Shown here: positions 10,355-20,974 of the stretch, one piece after another | Layout: every line of letters starts with the position of its first letter | How positions within the stretch are numbered: position 1 is the first letter of the stretch | NCBI GenBank assembly: GCA_037974335.1 | Contig: CM075760.1 | Coordinates: 18,508,960 to 18,572,959 of the forward strand | Source of the DNA: Prionace glauca | Taxonomy: Eukaryota; Chordata; Chondrichthyes; Carcharhiniformes; Carcharhinidae | Length of the DNA: 64,000 nucleotides | Reading direction: 5' to 3' | The notes under the pieces: generated by a model | What the model saw: only the letters and a program-made list of their open reading frames with translations | Database searches by the model: none | What the model was told of the DNA's origin: nothing | Program-made: the position numbers and the translations under genes

Positions 10355-10619
10355 GGCTTTACTCTCCATTCACAATCCCCGCCGGCCTCCCACATTCAGC
10401 CTCAATGGCGGCAGTCAGCCCGGGTCCAACACTACAACCTGCGGCTCCATTTGGTACAAACGGGGAGAACCGGAAAGTTGTTTTCCGGGGTTTGGGTTTG
10501 AACAACATGTTTACGAAGCCTCTCCACCCACCCGCAATGTTTATCTTTCCCCACACGCCGACCTCTACCTCGTATTGATCTCGCTTCCAAGTTAAAACCG
10601 TCCGTCTTCCGTCATTACG

Positions 10620-10880
10620 CACACTGCGCATGCTTCAGGTTCCCCCCATCATTCACTGTGATTGGTTGGAGGACCACTCGCTCCCGCTCGGTCCTCCAGC
10701 CCCACCCACTCTTCCTATTGGTCCGGACTGCTGTCAATCAGTCTCTGGGCATTGTGATGTAGAGCATGCGCAGTGTCATTGCTGCCCTTGGCCCTTGTTC
10801 GTCCCGGAGAAGCGGAGTCAGCGTTAGGCGGTGGCTGGGAGGGTCTGGAAACACTTTGTGGATCCGCAAACCCTTCAGAA
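10620..10880 (+). promoter_or_regulatory. CpG-rich TATA-less promoter of gene D
   Basis: NRF1-type sites occur at 10625-10633 (TGCGCATGC) and 10764-10772 (GCATGCGCA). Two CCAAT boxes occur in inverted form (GATTGGTTGG, CTATTGGTCC). No TATA box is seen. The reverse complement of 37580-37760 is recognisably homologous, with the same motif order. The start site is probably just right of 10772; it is not defined by the sequence alone. Confidence 0.6.
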
Positions 10881-11701
10881 TCATTGTCAGCTCCCTGGTT
10901 CGCAGATGTGGGGCTTCTCCCTCCCGGGAACAGGCCCAGGTTAACGGCCCCATCCTGGCTCAGCCACTAGAGGATGGTTTACATCAGAGGATGGGGAAGG
11001 GGACAATAAATAAGATAAATAAATAATCTCTGGGAAGGAAGGAAACTCTGGGAGGTGGGCGGGGAGGATTCACAAATACCCGCTGGAGAACCCGCCCCCC
11101 CCAATAAGACCCATTGGTTTTATTGTCAGTCTGCAGACAGGAGCTGGAGAACTGAACCCAGACAGAGAAGAGGGAGGGAGAAAACTGGGAGTGGAGGAAA
11201 GAACTGGTGAGATAGGTTTGGATTTCAGCCCAGGGAGGGGGGAGAGTGTGTGGGACAGGAACTTAAAGATATGGGGGAACAAGAGAGGAAAAAATGTTCC
11301 AGAGAAACAAGAATTGTCTGTTTACAATTTCTATCCTGGACTGACAGTGATGACTTTTCTAAACTTTTACAGGATATTGGAAATGGAGGATTTACAGACT
11401 GCAACCAGTCATTCAGTTCATTGGGGTCTGAATATCATCAGCCTTTGAATATGGGAGGAGAAACGTTTCTCTATTCTGTCTGTGGGAAAAGATTTTAAAT
11501 ATCAGTGTGACTGGAAAAGCATCGAGACACACACATCCAATTGAGTGTTCCAGTGAACTGACAATGAAAAGAGCTTTGACCTGTTACACAGCCTGGAAAA
11601 ACATCACACCATTCACAACGAGGAGATACTGTATATGTTCTGTATGTGGACGAAGCTTCAACTGATCGTCCAACCTGGAGAGACACAAGGACACCGACAA
11701 T
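10881..11701 (+). other. 5' exons and introns of gene D
   Basis: A donor-like AACTGGTGAGATA lies near 11203 and a CTTTTACAG acceptor ends at 11369 before GATATTGGAAATGG, the family exon boundary. The last-exon part up to 11701 holds decayed finger codons and an in-frame TGA (CTTCAACTGATC, 11657-11668), also conserved before gene E. No convincing coding sequence precedes the finger block. Confidence 0.5.
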
Positions 11702-12376
11702 GTGGGGAAACCATGGAAATGTGAGGAATGTGGCAAAGGATTCACATACCCATCCTGGTTAGAAAACCATCGATTCATTCACACTGGGGAGAAACCATTC
11801 ACCTGTTTTGTGTGTAGGAAGGGATTTACTCAGTTGTCCTGTTTTCAGTCACACCAACAAACTCACACTGAGGAGAAGCCATTCAGCTGCACTTCCTGTG
11901 GAAAGAGGTTCAGGTCTTCATCCAACCTCACTGCACACCAGCGAGTTCACACCAGGGAGAGACCATTCAGCTGTTCTGAGTGTGGGAAGGGATTCACTCG
12001 ATCCTCCCATCTGCTGGAACACCAGCAAACCCACAGTGAAGAGAGGCCATTCAGCTGCACCAGTTGTGGAAAGAGGTTCAGGTCTTCACCCAATCTCATT
12101 GCCCACCAGAGAGTTCATTCGGGGAAGAAACGGTTCACCTGCTCTGTGTGTGGGAAGGAATACACTCACCCATCCAACCTGCTGATACACCAGCGAACTC
12201 ACACAGGGGAGAGGCCATTCACCTGCTCTGTGTGTGGGAAGGGATTCACAACGTCCTTTAACCTAGTGATACACCAACACACTCACACTGGCGAGAGGCC
12301 ATTCACCTGCTCTGTGTGTGGGAAAGGATTCACTCAGCCATCCAACCTGCTGACACACCAGCAAATTCATAAGTAA
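11702..12376 (+). CDS. C2H2 zinc-finger gene D, eight fingers, no ATG
   Basis: Open frame of 224 codons giving eight intact C2H2 fingers that end in HQQIHK and a stop. Fingers 3 and 5 ([11 protein letters not shown]) are near-copies, as are 6-8 (CSVCGK). Paralogues A, C and E begin with ATG GA(A/G) AAA CC(A/G) TGG. Here the same place reads GTG GGG AAA CCA TGG at 11702, so the start codon is lost. No in-frame ATG occurs anywhere in the finger block, and an in-frame TGA at 11664 closes the frame upstream. Translation would need GTG initiation or an unseen splice from an upstream coding exon. The fingers themselves show no decay, so the loss is either recent or compensated. Product, if made: nuclear DNA-binding protein of unknown target. 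Confidence 0.7.
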   Translation: MGKPWKCEECGKGFTYPSWLENHRFIHTGEKPFTCFVCRKGFTQLSCFQSHQQTHTEEKPFSCTSCGKRFRSSSNLTAHQRVHTRERPFSCSECGKGFTRSSHLLEHQQTHSEERPFSCTSCGKRFRSSPNLIAHQRVHSGKKRFTCSVCGKEYTHPSNLLIHQRTHTGERPFTCSVCGKGFTTSFNLVIHQHTHTGERPFTCSVCGKGFTQPSNLLTHQQIHK

Positions 12377-12610
12377 CTGCATTGTTGGATTCTGTTATTT
12401 TTGCTGCTGTTAATCACATTTTAATACTGATAACGTGGTAATATTTGGCTTGTTCCTGCTGATATTAACAAACTCTATAACTGGCTGCCTCTTAAATATC
12501 TTGGCTATGTTGCAGATTTTTGGAGCTGTAAAGTCCCTTTTTGAAAGCACCATCTGTGATATTTTCCCTTGATTCAAGAACAGCATTTCCTGGAAGTTCA
12601 CCTCCAATCT
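12377..12610 (+). other. 3' UTR of gene D
   Basis: It begins with the family segment GCTGCTGTTAATCACATTTT after the stop and then diverges. No coding potential is seen. Confidence 0.5.
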
Positions 12611-12614
12611 TCAC

Positions 12615-12755
12615 CATCACGACTTGAAAATATGTTTGAGCAGCCTTCACGGTCGCTGGCTCAAAATCCTAGAATTTCATCCCAAATAGCACTGTTGGTG
12701 CACCTACACCCCAGGGACTGCAGCACTTCAAGAAAGTAGCTCACCATCTCCAATC
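12615..12755 (+). mobile_element. SINE family 2 fragment
   Basis: It contains CATCCCAAATAGCACTGTTG, GTGCACCTACACCCCAGGGA and CACTTCAAGAAAGTAGCTCACC. The following parts of the same family are seen in longer copies at 21585-21885 and 44440-44690. Confidence 0.55.
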
Positions 12756-12769
12756 TTTCAAACCTGAAT

Positions 12770-13058
12770 ATCATCAGCCTTTGAATGTGAAAAGAAAAAT
12801 ATTTGTCTGTTCTGTCTGTGGGAAAAGATTTTAAACATCAGTGTGACTGGAAAAGCATGGAGACATACACACACACACACAAACACACACCTGAGTGACA
12901 GTGTTCCAGTGAAGTGACTGTGAAAGAGCTTTAACCAGTTACAAAGCCTGAAAAAAAAACATACCATTCACCGTGGGGAGAAACCGTACACAGGTTCTGT
13001 GTGTGGACAAGTCTTCAACTGATTGTCCAACCTGGACAGACACAAGGACACCGGCACC
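12770..13058 (+). other. 5' part of the last exon of gene E
   Basis: It is similar to 11430-11700 before gene D, including the CTGTCTGTGGGAAAAGATTTTAAA segment and the conserved TTCAACTGATTGTCC stop just before the coding start. A short CA repeat lies at 12869-12890. Confidence 0.55.
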
Positions 13059-14039
13059 ATGGAGAAACCATGGAAATGTGGGGATTGTGGGAAAGGATAC
13101 AGTTACCCTTCTGAACTGGAAATGCATCGACACGCTCACACTGTGGAGAGGCCGTTCACCTGCTCCACCCGTGGGAAGGGATTCACTCAGTCATCCAGCC
13201 TGCTGACACACCAGTACGTTCACACTGATCAGACACCTTTCAAATGTTCTGACTGTGAGAAAACATTTAAAAGCAAAAAGTATCTGCTGAGGCACCAACA
13301 CATTCACAGTGAGGAGAAGCCATTCACCTGCCCCTTGTGTGGGAAGGGATTCACTGCTACATCCAACCTGCAGAAACACCAGCGAGTTCACACTGACAAG
13401 AGACCCTTTAAATGTCCAGACTGTGGGAAGTGCTTTAAAACCTCTGGTGAAGTGACGTGTCATCAACGTGTTCACACTGACGAGAGACCATTCAGATGCT
13501 CTCACTGTGGGACTGGCTTCAGGCGATCATCTGAACTCACTGTACACCAGCGAATTCACACTGGAGAGAGACCATACACCTGCTCTGTGTGTGGGAAGAA
13601 CTTCATTCAGTCATACCACCTGCTGAAACACCAGCAAATTCATTCCGATATAAAACCTTTTAAATGTTTTGACTGTGAGCAGAGCTTTAAAAGCAGCAAT
13701 GGTCTCATGATGCACCAACGAATTCACACTGGGGAGAGACCATTCACTTGCTCTGTGTGTGGGAAGGGATTCACTCAGTCATACAATCTGCTGAAACATC
13801 AGCAAATTCACTATAATATAAAACATTATGAATGTTTTGATTACGAGCAGAACATTAAAAACAGCAATAATCTAGTGATACCCCAGCAAGTTCACACCAG
13901 GGAGAGACCGGTCATCTGTTCTGAATGTGGGAATGGATTCACTGACTTACAGCAAATGCTGAGACACCAGCAACTTCACGAGTGTCTGCAGGAGTTGGAT
14001 TCAGCTGTTTTTGCTGCTGTTAATCCCACTGAGGACTGA
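13059..14039 (+). CDS. C2H2 zinc-finger protein E, eleven fingers
   Basis: The ATG at 13059 (GCACCATGG, a strong Kozak context) opens a 326-residue protein: MEKPWKCGDCGKGYS, then eleven finger units to a stop at 14037-14039. Nine fingers have all four zinc ligands. Finger 2 has Arg for the second Cys (CSTRGKGF). Finger 10 has lost a Cys and a His (CFDYEQN...VIPQQVH), so it cannot fold normally. Linkers are the usual TGERPF with local variants (SDIKPF, YNIKHY). The end after the last finger is a short acidic tail (ATNPTED-type). A DNA-binding nuclear role is inferred from the family; there is no repressor domain such as KRAB. Its 3' flank repeats the gene B ending (CTGCTGTTAATCCCACTGAG). Confidence 0.85.
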   Translation: MEKPWKCGDCGKGYSYPSELEMHRHAHTVERPFTCSTRGKGFTQSSSLLTHQYVHTDQTPFKCSDCEKTFKSKKYLLRHQHIHSEEKPFTCPLCGKGFTATSNLQKHQRVHTDKRPFKCPDCGKCFKTSGEVTCHQRVHTDERPFRCSHCGTGFRRSSELTVHQRIHTGERPYTCSVCGKNFIQSYHLLKHQQIHSDIKPFKCFDCEQSFKSSNGLMMHQRIHTGERPFTCSVCGKGFTQSYNLLKHQQIHYNIKHYECFDYEQNIKNSNNLVIPQQVHTRERPVICSECGNGFTDLQQMLRHQQLHECLQELDSAVFAAVNPTED

Positions 14040-14169
14040 ACGTGTGGGTTAATCTGAGGTGTGTAAGAAATCTGCCCCAGCCACTCTCTTCCATGGTTCA
14101 GAAGCCCTGGATGCAGAACAGAAGCTTCTTTACAACTGTGTTTAGAGTCAGGAAGAACAACGATGAAAA

Positions 14170-14269
14170 NNNNNNNNNNNNNNNNNNNNNNNNNNNNNNN
14201 NNNNNNNNNNNNNNNNNNNNNNNNNNNNNNNNNNNNNNNNNNNNNNNNNNNNNNNNNNNNNNNNNNNNN
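14170..14269. other. Assembly gap, 100 N
   Basis: Exactly 100 unknown bases, the usual convention for a scaffold gap of unknown length. Sequence on its two sides may not be truly adjacent. Confidence 0.99.
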
Positions 14270-14279
14270 TCACGTGCTC

Positions 14280-14355
14280 ACTGTGTGCACACACGCTCAC
14301 AAAAACATAACAGACACACACATACACGTTCACACACACACACACACAAACAGGG
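14280..14355. repeat. CA-rich microsatellite
   Basis: Imperfect CA repeat between the gap and a LINE copy, with the phrases CACACACATACACG and TCACACACACACACAC. Confidence 0.9.
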
Positions 14356-15807
14356 GTGAGATCCTAATTGAATATTTCTCACCATTATTCACTGTTGACA
14401 AAGGCATGGTTGTTAGCGAACTTGGGGAAAGAAATAGTAATGTCTTAGGGAGTGTAAATATAATAGAGGAAGAGGTGCTGGAACTCTTAAAATGCATTGA
14501 GATAAATGAATCCCCGAAAATTAATGAAGTATGTCCCAGGATATTGTGGGAGGCGAGGGAGAAATTTGCGGGTTCCCTAGCAGAGATACTTAAATCATCG
14601 TTAGACACAGGTGAGGTGCCTGAAGATTGGAGAGTGGCAAATGTTTGTTTAAAAAGGGCTGCAAGGAAAAGCCTGGAAACTACAGGCCAGTGAGTCTCAC
14701 ATCTGTGGTGGGTAAGTTGTTGAAATTTTTTTTAGAGGCAGGTTCTACAGACATTTAGAGATGCACGGACTGATTAGGGTCAGTCAGCATGGCTTTGTGA
14801 GTGGAAAATCATTTCTCAGAAATTTGATTGAATTTTTGAAGGGATAGCCAAGAAGGTTGATGAGGGCAATGCAGTTGATGTTGTCTACATGGAATTCAGC
14901 AAGGCGTTTGACAAGGTATTGCATAGTAGGCTGTTGCATAAGGTTAAATCTCATGAGTTCCAGTGTGAGGAAGCCAAATGGATACAAGATTTGTTTGATG
15001 ACAGACGTCAGACAGTTGTTGTAGAGAGTTGTTTTTCAAACTGGAGATCTGTAACCAGAGGTGTGCCTCAGGGATCAGTGCTGGATCCACCGTTATTTGT
15101 CATCTATATTAATGATTTGGATGAGAATATAGGAGGCATGGTTAGTTAGTTTGCAAATGACGTCAAGATTTGTGGCATAGTGGGCAGTGAAGAAGGTTAT
15201 TTCTGATTGCAGTGGGATTTTGATCAATTGGGCCAGTGGGCTGATAACTGGCAGATGGAGTTTAACTCAGATAAATGAAAGGTGAGGCATTTTGGTAGAT
15301 TAAACGAGGGTAGGACTTACTCAGTTAATAGTATGGCTTTGGGAGGAGTTACAGAACGAAGAGATCTAGGGGCATAAGTTCAGAGTTCCTTGAATTCACA
15401 GGTGGACAGAGTGGTGATGACGGCATTCGGCAAACTTACTTTCATTGGTCAGAACATTGAATACCGGAGTTGGGACGTCTTGTTGAAATTGCACAAGGCA
15501 TTGACAAAGCCAATATTGAATACTGCATTGGCCACTTCTATCATAGAAAATATATCATTAAACTATGCAGAGTGCAGAACAATGTTTTTTTTTTAGGATG
15601 CTACTGGCACTTGATGCTTTGAAGTGTAAGGAGAGGTTGGATAGACTGGGACTTTTTTCTCTGGAGCGTAGAGGCTGAGGGGTGATCTCATAGACATATA
15701 TTAAATAATGAGGGGCACAGATCAGCTAGATAGTCAATAGTTCTTTTTCCCCGAAAGGTAGGGGATTCAAAATCTAGAGGGCATGGGTTTAAGGTGTATG
15801 TGTGTGT

Positions 15808-15839
<32 letters not shown>

Positions 15840-16085
15840 GATACAAAAGTGTCCAGAAGGGCTTTTTTTCACATAGAGGGTGGTGAGTGTCTGGAACAAA
15901 CTGCCAGAGGTATTAGTAGAGACGAGTACAATTTTGTCTTTTGTACCATTATATGGGTACGATGGGTATAGAGGAATATGGGCCAAATGCAGGCAATTGG
16001 GATAAGCTTCGGACTTAAAAAAAGGCGGGATGAACAATTTCGGCCAAAAGCCTGTTTCCATGGTGTAAACCTCTATGATTCTATG
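14356..16085 (+). mobile_element. CR1-type LINE, about 1.7 kb with RT
   Basis: The plus strand encodes EDWRVANV, then [18 protein letters not shown], the RT core [32 protein letters not shown] and the IEYRSWDVLLKLHK segment. It ends with the 3' tail GTGTAAACCTCTATGATTCT. A GA microsatellite (15797-15841) interrupts the 3' part. Several stops and shifts make it inactive. The catalytic FADD-equivalent now reads FANDV. Confidence 0.85.
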
Positions 16086-16577
16086 ACACACACACATGCA
16101 CCTTGAGGCAGTCATACCCAGATACATGCAGAGAGACACACATTGACACATTGGGAGACACACATACCCAGAACCACACACAAACACATACAGGCTGGAT
16201 TTGGGGACCAAATAAAATATTCCCAATCTTGGTGCTGACACGCACTTAATGAGGAGGCGGATACATGGATGACGTGAAAGGATTTGGGACAGGCTGAGTC
16301 AATGGGCAAAACATGGCAGATGGAATAAAATCTGAATATGTGGGAAGTTATCCTCTCTGGCAGAAAAAAACACATCAGAAAGGCCGAATAGTTCCAAAGT
16401 GGTGTGACATTGGACAGAGCTGTTCCCATAGAGAAGGGGGTGTTCTTGTTCATGGGACAATAAAAGCTAGCATGTAGGCACAGCAAGAAAATGGAAGACG
16501 AATGTTACATATTTGTCTGACAGAATAGGAATATGAGTGTACACGTGTGTATGTGCGTTTGTGCGTGTGTGTGTGTA

Positions 16578-16614
<37 letters not shown>

Positions 16615-17300
16615 TGAACTTTTTGAATATTGGAGCACTATTTGCGGGCCAGATTGCCTACTCCTGCCCTTATGTTCCTTTGAGAATGAAGTACATTTGC
16701 ATGGCCCTAGACAGTCACACAGACAAGCAGACACATACAGGCACACATGCGTGCACACACACAAAAGCAGACACGCACACAGATTTAGAGAGACACGGAG
16801 ACACACAGACTGAGATATTGAGAAACGTACATGCCCAGAAACAAGCACAGAGGCTGAAACATACTCAGAAACTTGAAGTGGAGAACAAATTTAACTATTC
16901 ACACCATGCTGGTGGCACAGGCATTACGGAGATGAGGACGCAATGGTCTTTCAAGGAGATTTGGACCGGCTGAGTGAATGCACAGACATGGCAGATGGGA
17001 TAAAAAGTGACTAAGTATTAAGTTATCAACTATGGTCGGAAACAAAACAAAAAACAGAAGTATAAAGTATTTCCTAAATGGTGTGAGGTTGAAAGGAAAG
17101 CACTTCCACAGAGACCTGGTCACTAAAAATTTGCATGCAGGCACAGCAAACAATGAGGAAAGCAAATACTATGTTTATTTGCCACAAAATATGAATGTGA
17201 GTGTGTATGCATTAGTTTGTATGCATTTGTGTGAGTGTCTGAATGTGTGTTTTTTTTTATGGGTTGGTGCGTGTGAGTGCACCAAGATCAGTTTGCATGT
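16086..17300 (+). repeat. Two tandem LINE-plus-microsatellite units
   Basis: Two successive units share a LINE piece (GGCTGAGT, ATGGCAGATGG, AATGGTGTGA, CATGCAGGCACAGCAA) followed by TG/CA-rich sequence. The first is about 16200-16615 and the second about 16910-17270. A (GT)n tract lies at 16560-16612. Confidence 0.65.
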
Positions 17301-17304
17301 TTGA

Positions 17305-18105
17305 TCAGTACCATAGAACATAGAACAGTACAGCACGGTGCAGGCCCTTCGGCTCTCAATGTTGTGCCTAGCTAAGTCTAAACCCAAGATCAAGTTATCC
17401 CTGTCCCTATCATTCTAGTACAAAGTACAAAGAACAAAAGCGGCCCGGGAAACAGGGCCCTTCAGTCCAACGAGCCCACGCCGCCATCTCAACACCACCA
17501 GTCCCCCTCTCCACTCACGACCCATGTCTAATGTGTTATGGCCATCCAGATTGAGGGAAACCGATTTAGGGACAATTTATTCCTGCCAATCAGCCTAACA
17601 GCACATCTTTGGGGTGTGGGAGGAAACCGGAGCACCCGGAGAAAACCCACGCAAGCACGGGGAGAATGCGCAAACTCCCACAGACACCGGCCCAAATCCA
17701 TGTGTCTGCACAGCAATCAGCGATAGTCACTGAGCTGTCGTCTTGCCCAGTATCTGGTCCAGTTTAGGCACACACTAACGACATGAAGCACTAGGCCAAT
17801 CTCGATAACCAAGAGCAGCCCCAGAACGACCCATCGCGTGTATGCCCCTCGTTGGACACGAGGTGGACTGACTTAAAACCTGTGAATGAAAAGAGGAAAA
17901 AAATCATACCATAGCCATTTACATTACCAGGGACGCCCCAAAGCTAATGACCCTTATTTAAAACAATCTTCCATATCCACCCATCTCCAACCCAGTCATG
18001 TGCCTGTCTAAGTTACTTGCTCCATGTGCCTATCCAATAACCGCCTGAAAGTTCCTAAAGTGTCCGACTCCACTATCACATCAGACAGTGTATTCCATGG
18101 GCCAA
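17305..18105 (-). mobile_element. CR1-type LINE 3' end split by a later insertion
   Basis: The left part (17305-17415) is the family 3' end (CATAGAACAGTACAGCAC in this orientation). The matching continuation resumes near 17975 with CTCCATGTGCCTATCCAATA. Between them sits the composite repeat listed next. Confidence 0.65.
17420..17970 (-). mobile_element. Composite LINE-tail/SINE-body repeat
   Basis: The reverse complement matches 33230-33790 nearly base for base in long blocks, such as GGCATACACGCGATGGGTCG and TGCTTCATGTCGTTAGTGTG. It combines a CR1-like tail with the SINE family 1 body (GCTCCGGTTTCCTCCCACAC). A shorter relative is at 30940-31420. Confidence 0.75.
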
Positions 18106-19039
18106 ATGACCTATATCTGCTCCCACGTTACTTCGAGACTTGAATACATGTACACGCCGCTGATACTCACACAGACAGGTATGGACATAGAGGCGTGCAG
18201 GCATACGAACACACTCACGCATAAACACAAACACACATACGTACAGAATGATATGCAGATTAGTTACATTTATTAAGACAATGTGATAGAATGCTGAATA
18301 TGCTAGTTTGAAACTGACACCAAAAAAAGAGCAACAATGTAAGCAGCATCACTGGAAGCATCAATTTTCAAAGAAATATTAGTATTTTGTGAATGGATAA
18401 AACTAGTGGATGTTTTCAGTGCAGGGAAATGCAACTTAACACACCATAAATTTGAAAATCAAAGAACCATGTTGTTTATAAATGTCCATATGCTAATAGT
18501 AAGGAACAATCAATGAATGTCTTTATTCAAATTCTTTGGATAGGGAAAGAAGACAAAATGCACAAACACTGAGCCACCGCAAAATATATTCGGTGCTTAA
18601 TATTCATGTTTTAACGTGAAGATCTGAGATCATGATTGAAATAAAGGAGAGTCCATAATCAGAACTGGCAACATTTCTGTTCTGTTTCTCATAAAATTAA
18701 AACTCAGCATTTAAAAAATCCTCAAACAGAGCAGAAGGAGAAAGAATGTTACTCTGTATGCTCTATGCAGGGTGATAGTACTCGATTAATAGTGTAGATG
18801 ATGGTTCACTCTAAAATGCAGGAATTTATTTAAGGAGTGACTTAATCATTCCCAAACGGAGAGGATTGATAAACAGGAACATTGGCTGTTGGTTGGGGAG
18901 TCCACGATTTTAGCAAATGGGATTTTAGACGATGTTTAATGTTTAAGACTTTCAGGAGAGAAATCAGGAAATATTTTGCCATTTAATGCCTCACTTTCCT
19001 CCATTAAGACATTTCCTAAATCCAGCCTTTTTTGATGAA
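18106..19039. other. No feature recognised
   Basis: A short CA-rich end to 18250, then AT-rich unique sequence with no ORF, signal or repeat that I can support. Confidence 0.5.
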
Positions 19040-19590
19040 ATCTAATACTAAGTGCAGTTTTGGTCTCCTTATCGAATAAAGCATGCACTTGCAATATAAA
19101 GAGTGTAGGTAAAGTACACCAGACTGATTTTTGGAATGGCGTGACTGTCCTTTTAGGAGAGACTGGGATGACTGCATCTACATTCACTGGAGTTTGGAAC
19201 ATGCGAGGCGATGTCATTGAAACATATAGAATTCTAGCAGAGATGAGCAGACTGGATGCAGGGATGTTGTTTCCTTTGGCGGGGTGGGGTCTAGAAAAAG
19301 GATCAAAGTTTCAGTGTGCAGGGTTTGACATTTAAATCTGAGATGAGGAAAAATGTCCTCACTCAGAGGCTCGTGAAATTGTAGCTCTCTACTACAGAAG
19401 TTTGTGGTTGCGAAACCAGTGAATATATTTTAAATGGACATATATTACTGTACTCTAAAGGTGCCAAGAATTATGGGGAGAGGGTTGGTATGGTGCCGAG
19501 TTTTAGGGTCAGCCGCTGTCGTGTCCAATGGCAGAGGTCGAAGGATCGACTGGCCTTGTCCTGCTCCTATTTTCTATCTTTCTCTGTAAG
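19040..19590 (+). mobile_element. CR1-type LINE, decayed 3' end
   Basis: The order of motifs is that of the other 3' ends: GACTGGGATGACTG, GATGTCATTGAAACATAT, TCACTCAGAGGCTCGTGAA, then CTTGTCCTGCTCCTATTTTC and a TCTATC tail. Confidence 0.6.
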
Positions 19591-20048
19591 ATAGGTGAAG
19601 AAAGGTGCTGGGTGATGGCACTGAATATTAATTCTTTCATAGCGCCCACAAGACAAAAAATAGTCACAGTGACATCTGGTTCTGTTGCAGAGTTAGCAGC
19701 ACAGAGACCCAGGCTAACTCCTGAAGAAATTGGCTCAATTCCCTCCCCAGCACTTGGAGTAATTTCAAATAAATTGATCGAAGCATGAGCGATGGGATTA
19801 ATGGTCTCTTCCATCGTTGTAGGAGTCTAATAATTTGTTGTTTGTAAACTCTATTACAGAGTTGTCAGAAGACAATTTAATTTTTCACTCTCCCCCCGCC
19901 CACTCACCCCCCGCCTCGCCTCCTGTCCTTCCCAATCAACTCAACAGCTGCTATTACAGGATACAGATTCTTTACAGGTGTGTTAAAATCGGACATTACT
20001 TTCTTAAACGATAACCAGACGCAAAACGCAGAGAACAGGTTAACTTAC

Positions 20049-20108
20049 TGGGTTCTACAGTGTGTTTGCTTCCACTGCCAAAAGTAAGCTTTCTGGTTGC
20101 ATAGATTG
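20049..20108 (-). CDS. TCR alpha/delta-like J segment, J4
   Basis: The minus strand encodes IYATRKLTFGSGSKHTVEP with the diagnostic Phe-Gly-Ser-Gly turn of J segments. It ends at a consensus donor (CCCA/GTAAGTT, exon end 20049). It can supply the end of CDR3 and the G strand of a V domain, and then splice to a constant exon, which is not visible in this window. It is the furthest downstream of four J segments in the same orientation. Length and the VEP ending fit J alpha or J delta; I cannot tell which. Confidence 0.85.
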
Positions 20109-20136
20109 CAAAGTAATACCAGATGGTACAAACTCG
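20109..20136 (-). other. 12-type recombination signal of J4
   Basis: On the minus strand: nonamer CGAGTTTGT, 12-bp spacer, heptamer TACTTTG, directly 5' of J4. Six of nine nonamer bases and five of seven heptamer bases match consensus. Confidence 0.65.
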
Positions 20137-20264
20137 ACATACCCACATGAACAGCAATGTAAGGATTGTTTCTCGTGCTAAGGTTTTTGAGATTTGATTT
20201 GCTTCCACGGTTGGTTCATTATTACGTCCTGAAACAAATGTAAAACAATATCCCAGGAATGATG

Positions 20265-20510
20265 TTCTTGCTGAAGAGGGAGTGGAGGGAAGGTCACCGG
20301 ACAGATTCTGGAGTGGCAAGACTGAAATATGAGGGGAGATTTAGTTGGTTAGGATTTTATTGTTTGGGGTTCGGAAGAAGGAAGGCAGGAGGAGAAGATT
20401 TCACTAAAACCCATAATGCAGGATTAGACAGGGTAGATGCAGGATGGCGGCAGGGTCCAGAACCGGGATTCATAGTCAAAGAATATGGGACTGATATGGG
20501 GAGAGTTTAA
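20265..20510 (+). mobile_element. CR1-type LINE, decayed 3' fragment
   Basis: It has the ATGATGTTCTTGCTGAAGAG start and a GGGATTCATAGTCAAAGAAT-like end, both degraded relatives of the family 3' end. From 20511 to 20896 I see nothing further. Confidence 0.4.
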
Positions 20511-20896
20511 TTTTTACCAAGAGAATGAAAATCTTGTGTAATTCACAATTACAACAGTTTAAACAGAACAATGATGCTTATCTGTCTCCCCTCTCTCATT
20601 TAAATCAACTCTCTGACTGGAATCTTCCTGTCCCCTTCACAGGACACAAATCTGGTTCTCAGTTCAATACCTAATTACTGAGGCTTGCAGTCCCAACTCC
20701 TTTCCAATGTACCTCTAATGCCTGGGTAAGCTGAGCTAGATCTAAACTGACTCAAAACTTAACAATCTCCTCGCCTGCTTGCCACATATTATATTGGCAC
20801 TCTGCCCAACTTGATTAGACTACTTACAACAGAAAACTAGATCACAGAGGAGATGTGGAGTGAAAGAATAAAAAAGCACATTGACTTCACACTCAC

Positions 20897-20946
20897 TTGG
20901 TATAACTGTCACCTGGGTGCCACTGCCAAACGTTAGCTTTTCATAG
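20897..20946 (-). CDS. TCR alpha/delta-like J segment, J3
   Basis: The minus strand encodes YEKLTFGSGTQVTVIP with the Phe-Gly-x-Gly motif and a donor CCAA/GTGAGTG. At about 16 codons it is shorter than the other three, a length more usual for J delta. Its recombination signal is the best of the set. The role is as for J4. Assignment to delta is a guess from length only. Confidence 0.85.
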
Positions 20947-20974
20947 CACAGTAACAATTGTTCAGACAGAAACC
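20947..20974 (-). other. 12-type recombination signal of J3
   Basis: Plus-strand order: heptamer CACAGTA (20947-20953), 12-bp spacer, nonamer ACAGAAACC (20966-20974). Near consensus. Confidence 0.85.

Noticed and set aside
19665-19691. CACAGTG heptamer as a possible further J or V signal
   Set aside because: The sequence 12 or 23 bp away is not a nonamer and no Phe-Gly-x-Gly frame adjoins.
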